Shown here: piece by piece, positions 6,392 through 7,248 of the stretch | How positions within the stretch are numbered: position 1 is the stretch's first letter | Layout of the letters: each line of letters begins with the position of its first letter | DNA from: Candidatus Omnitrophota bacterium | GTDB taxonomy: Bacteria; Omnitrophota; Gorgyraeia; Gygaellales; Profunditerraquicolaceae | NCBI GenBank assembly: GCA_017995695.1 | Contig: JAGOIJ010000082.1 | Location: forward strand, 1-7,248 | Length of the DNA stretch: 7,248 nucleotides | Direction of reading: 5' to 3' | Program-made: the position numbers and the translations under genes | Notes under the pieces: generated by a model | What the model was told of the DNA's origin: nothing | Databases searched by the model: none | What the model saw: only the letters and a program-made list of their open reading frames with translations

Positions 6392-7172
6392 GGTTGATAC
6401 CCTGAAAGAAATTGTAAACCGCAAGAAAGAAAGAATCGCATTAGCAAAGCAGCAGCTGCCTGAAGAGGACCTAAAAGCCCGCTTAAAGGATTGTCCGCCC
6501 ACGCGCCCTTTTATCGAAGCTATCCATAAGCCGCGGACAATTTCTCTGATTGCCGAAATCAAGAAAGCTTCTCCTTCGCGGGGCGTGATCAGGGAAGATT
6601 TTAATATCCAGCAGATTGCGCAGGATTACCAGGCGGTTGGCGTGCAGGCTATCTCTGTGCTTACTGAAGAAGATTATTTTCAGGGAAGTCTTGAGTATCT
6701 TAAGGAAGTCAGGAATTTTGTCAGCGTTCCGCTCTTGCGTAAAGATTTTATTATTGAGCCATACCAGGTATTTGAGTCGCGCTATTATGGGGCGGATGCG
6801 ATTCTTTTGATCGCAGATCTGTTAACGCGGGAAAAGATTATTGAGCTTATGTCTCTGGCGGAAACCATGGGGCTTGCGTGTTTAGTTGAGGCCCATAATG
6901 AAAAAGAGCTTAAGAAGATTCTTAATATGAAGGTTCCCCTGATAGGGATCAATAACCGCGATCTGCACACCCTTGAGGTTGATAGTAGGGTGACAGAGAG
7001 GCTTTTCCCTCTCGTGCCAAAAGAAAAAGTGGTTGTGGTGGAAAGCGGCATTAAGACTTCCCAGGATGTATTATTCTTGAAAATATTGGGAGTGTCTGCC
7101 GTACTGGTTGGCGAGATCTTTATGCGGGCGTCCAATATTCGGGCAAAGGTCGAAGAGATTATGGGATGGTGA
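6384..7172 (+). CDS. trpC: Indole-3-glycerol phosphate synthase
   Basis: TrpC closes the indole ring, converting carboxyphenylamino-deoxyribulose phosphate to indole-3-glycerol phosphate with loss of CO2 and water. The 262-residue product is a single-domain TIM barrel of the usual length, not fused to TrpF as in E. coli. After an N-terminal helical extension (about 1-50), it keeps the catalytic set: E58 and K60 in AEIKKASPSRG, K120 in LLRKDFI, E169 in CLVEAH, N190 in GINNRDL, E220 and S221 in VVESGI, and the phosphate-binding VGEIFMR near 242-248. ATG 6384 overlaps the trpD stop by 8 bp. The stop is followed by a 60-nt gap carrying a heptad repeat, then a probable separate trpF. Confidence 0.97.
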   Translation: MAKVDTLKEIVNRKKERIALAKQQLPEEDLKARLKDCPPTRPFIEAIHKPRTISLIAEIKKASPSRGVIREDFNIQQIAQDYQAVGVQAISVLTEEDYFQGSLEYLKEVRNFVSVPLLRKDFIIEPYQVFESRYYGADAILLIADLLTREKIIELMSLAETMGLACLVEAHNEKELKKILNMKVPLIGINNRDLHTLEVDSRVTERLFPLVPKEKVVVVESGIKTSQDVLFLKILGVSAVLVGEIFMRASNIRAKVEEIMGW

Positions 7173-7179
7173 TTATAGT

Positions 7180-7207
7180 ATTGAGTATTGAGTCGTGAGT
7201 ATTGAGT
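7180..7207 (+). repeat. Intergenic heptanucleotide tandem repeat, copy B (4 units)
   Basis: Four consecutive 7-mers lie here: ATTGAGT (7180-7186), ATTGAGT (7187-7193), the variant CGTGAGT (7194-7200) and ATTGAGT (7201-7207). The array starts 7 nt after the trpC stop and lies on the coding strand. Its core 7185-7208 matches 1387-1410 at 23 of 24 positions. Copy number differs between the two sites (4 against 3), which is consistent with slippage in a dispersed short-tandem-repeat family. Confidence 0.85.
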
Positions 7208-7232
7208 AGACGAATGCAGGCGCGCATAAGGA

Positions 7233-7248
7233 ATGGTTAAAGTAAAAA
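7233..7248 (+). CDS. trpF: Probable phosphoribosylanthranilate isomerase, first five codons only
   Basis: The gene is cut by the right edge; only MVKVK can be read. TrpF proteins commonly begin MVKVKICGIT or similar, and TrpF would supply the step between TrpD and TrpC, so trpF is the best guess. An in-frame stop at 7227-7229 rules out an upstream start. The AAGGA at 7228-7232 abuts the ATG with no spacing, too close for normal Shine-Dalgarno pairing. The weaker GCAGG at 7216-7220 is 12 bases away. The assignment rests on five residues plus context. Confidence 0.6.

Noticed and set aside
86..7248. A hidden defence, mobile or novel enzymatic system
   Set aside because: Every complete gene is a recognised housekeeping or tryptophan-pathway gene with intact motifs. 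There are no transposases, integrases, palindromic spacer arrays or orphan genes in the gaps, the longest of which is 101 nt.

Overview
The window is a compact, single-strand run of nine bacterial genes, all on the + strand. Eight are complete and the ninth is cut by the right edge. The order is rho, rpmE, prfA, prmC, murA, trpG, trpD, trpC, then the first codons of a probable trpF. Every complete product belongs to a well-known family and keeps its expected catalytic or metal-binding residues. I found no mobile element, CRISPR array, RNA gene, toxin, defence gene or unfamiliar protein. In gene content this is an ordinary housekeeping and biosynthesis locus, and I do not see an undescribed system in it.

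Layout: bases 1-85 are an upstream fragment with a perfect 7-bp hairpin just before a strong Shine-Dalgarno sequence and a GTG start for rho. The first block (86-4769) holds transcription termination (Rho), ribosomal protein L31, peptide chain release factor RF1, the methyltransferase that activates RF1 (PrmC), and the first committed enzyme of peptidoglycan synthesis (MurA). The second block (4809-end) holds tryptophan synthesis genes: the glutaminase subunit of anthranilate synthase (TrpG), TrpD, TrpC and the start of TrpF. Gaps are very short or negative: 7 nt rpmE-prfA, 6 nt prfA-prmC, 8-bp overlap prmC-murA, 39 nt murA-trpG, 4-bp overlap trpG-trpD, 8-bp overlap trpD-trpC. This suggests one long transcript with translational coupling. 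No trpE lies next to trpG, so its partner must be encoded elsewhere.

The two widest gaps (101 nt after rho and 60 nt after trpC) each carry a short tandem array of a heptanucleotide, ATTGAGT with an internal variant SGTGAGT (S = G or C). The two arrays share an almost identical 24-bp core. This is the one pattern the genes do not explain, and it looks like a dispersed short-tandem-repeat family.

Organism: a bacterium with balanced base composition that makes peptidoglycan and tryptophan. The rho-rpmE-prfA-prmC linkage is widespread in bacteria. The short PrmC, the trp genes joined to murA and the intergenic heptads suggest an environmental, probably uncultured lineage. Omnitrophota or a related PVC-like group is my guess, at low confidence, because no rRNA or other phylogenetic marker was compared.
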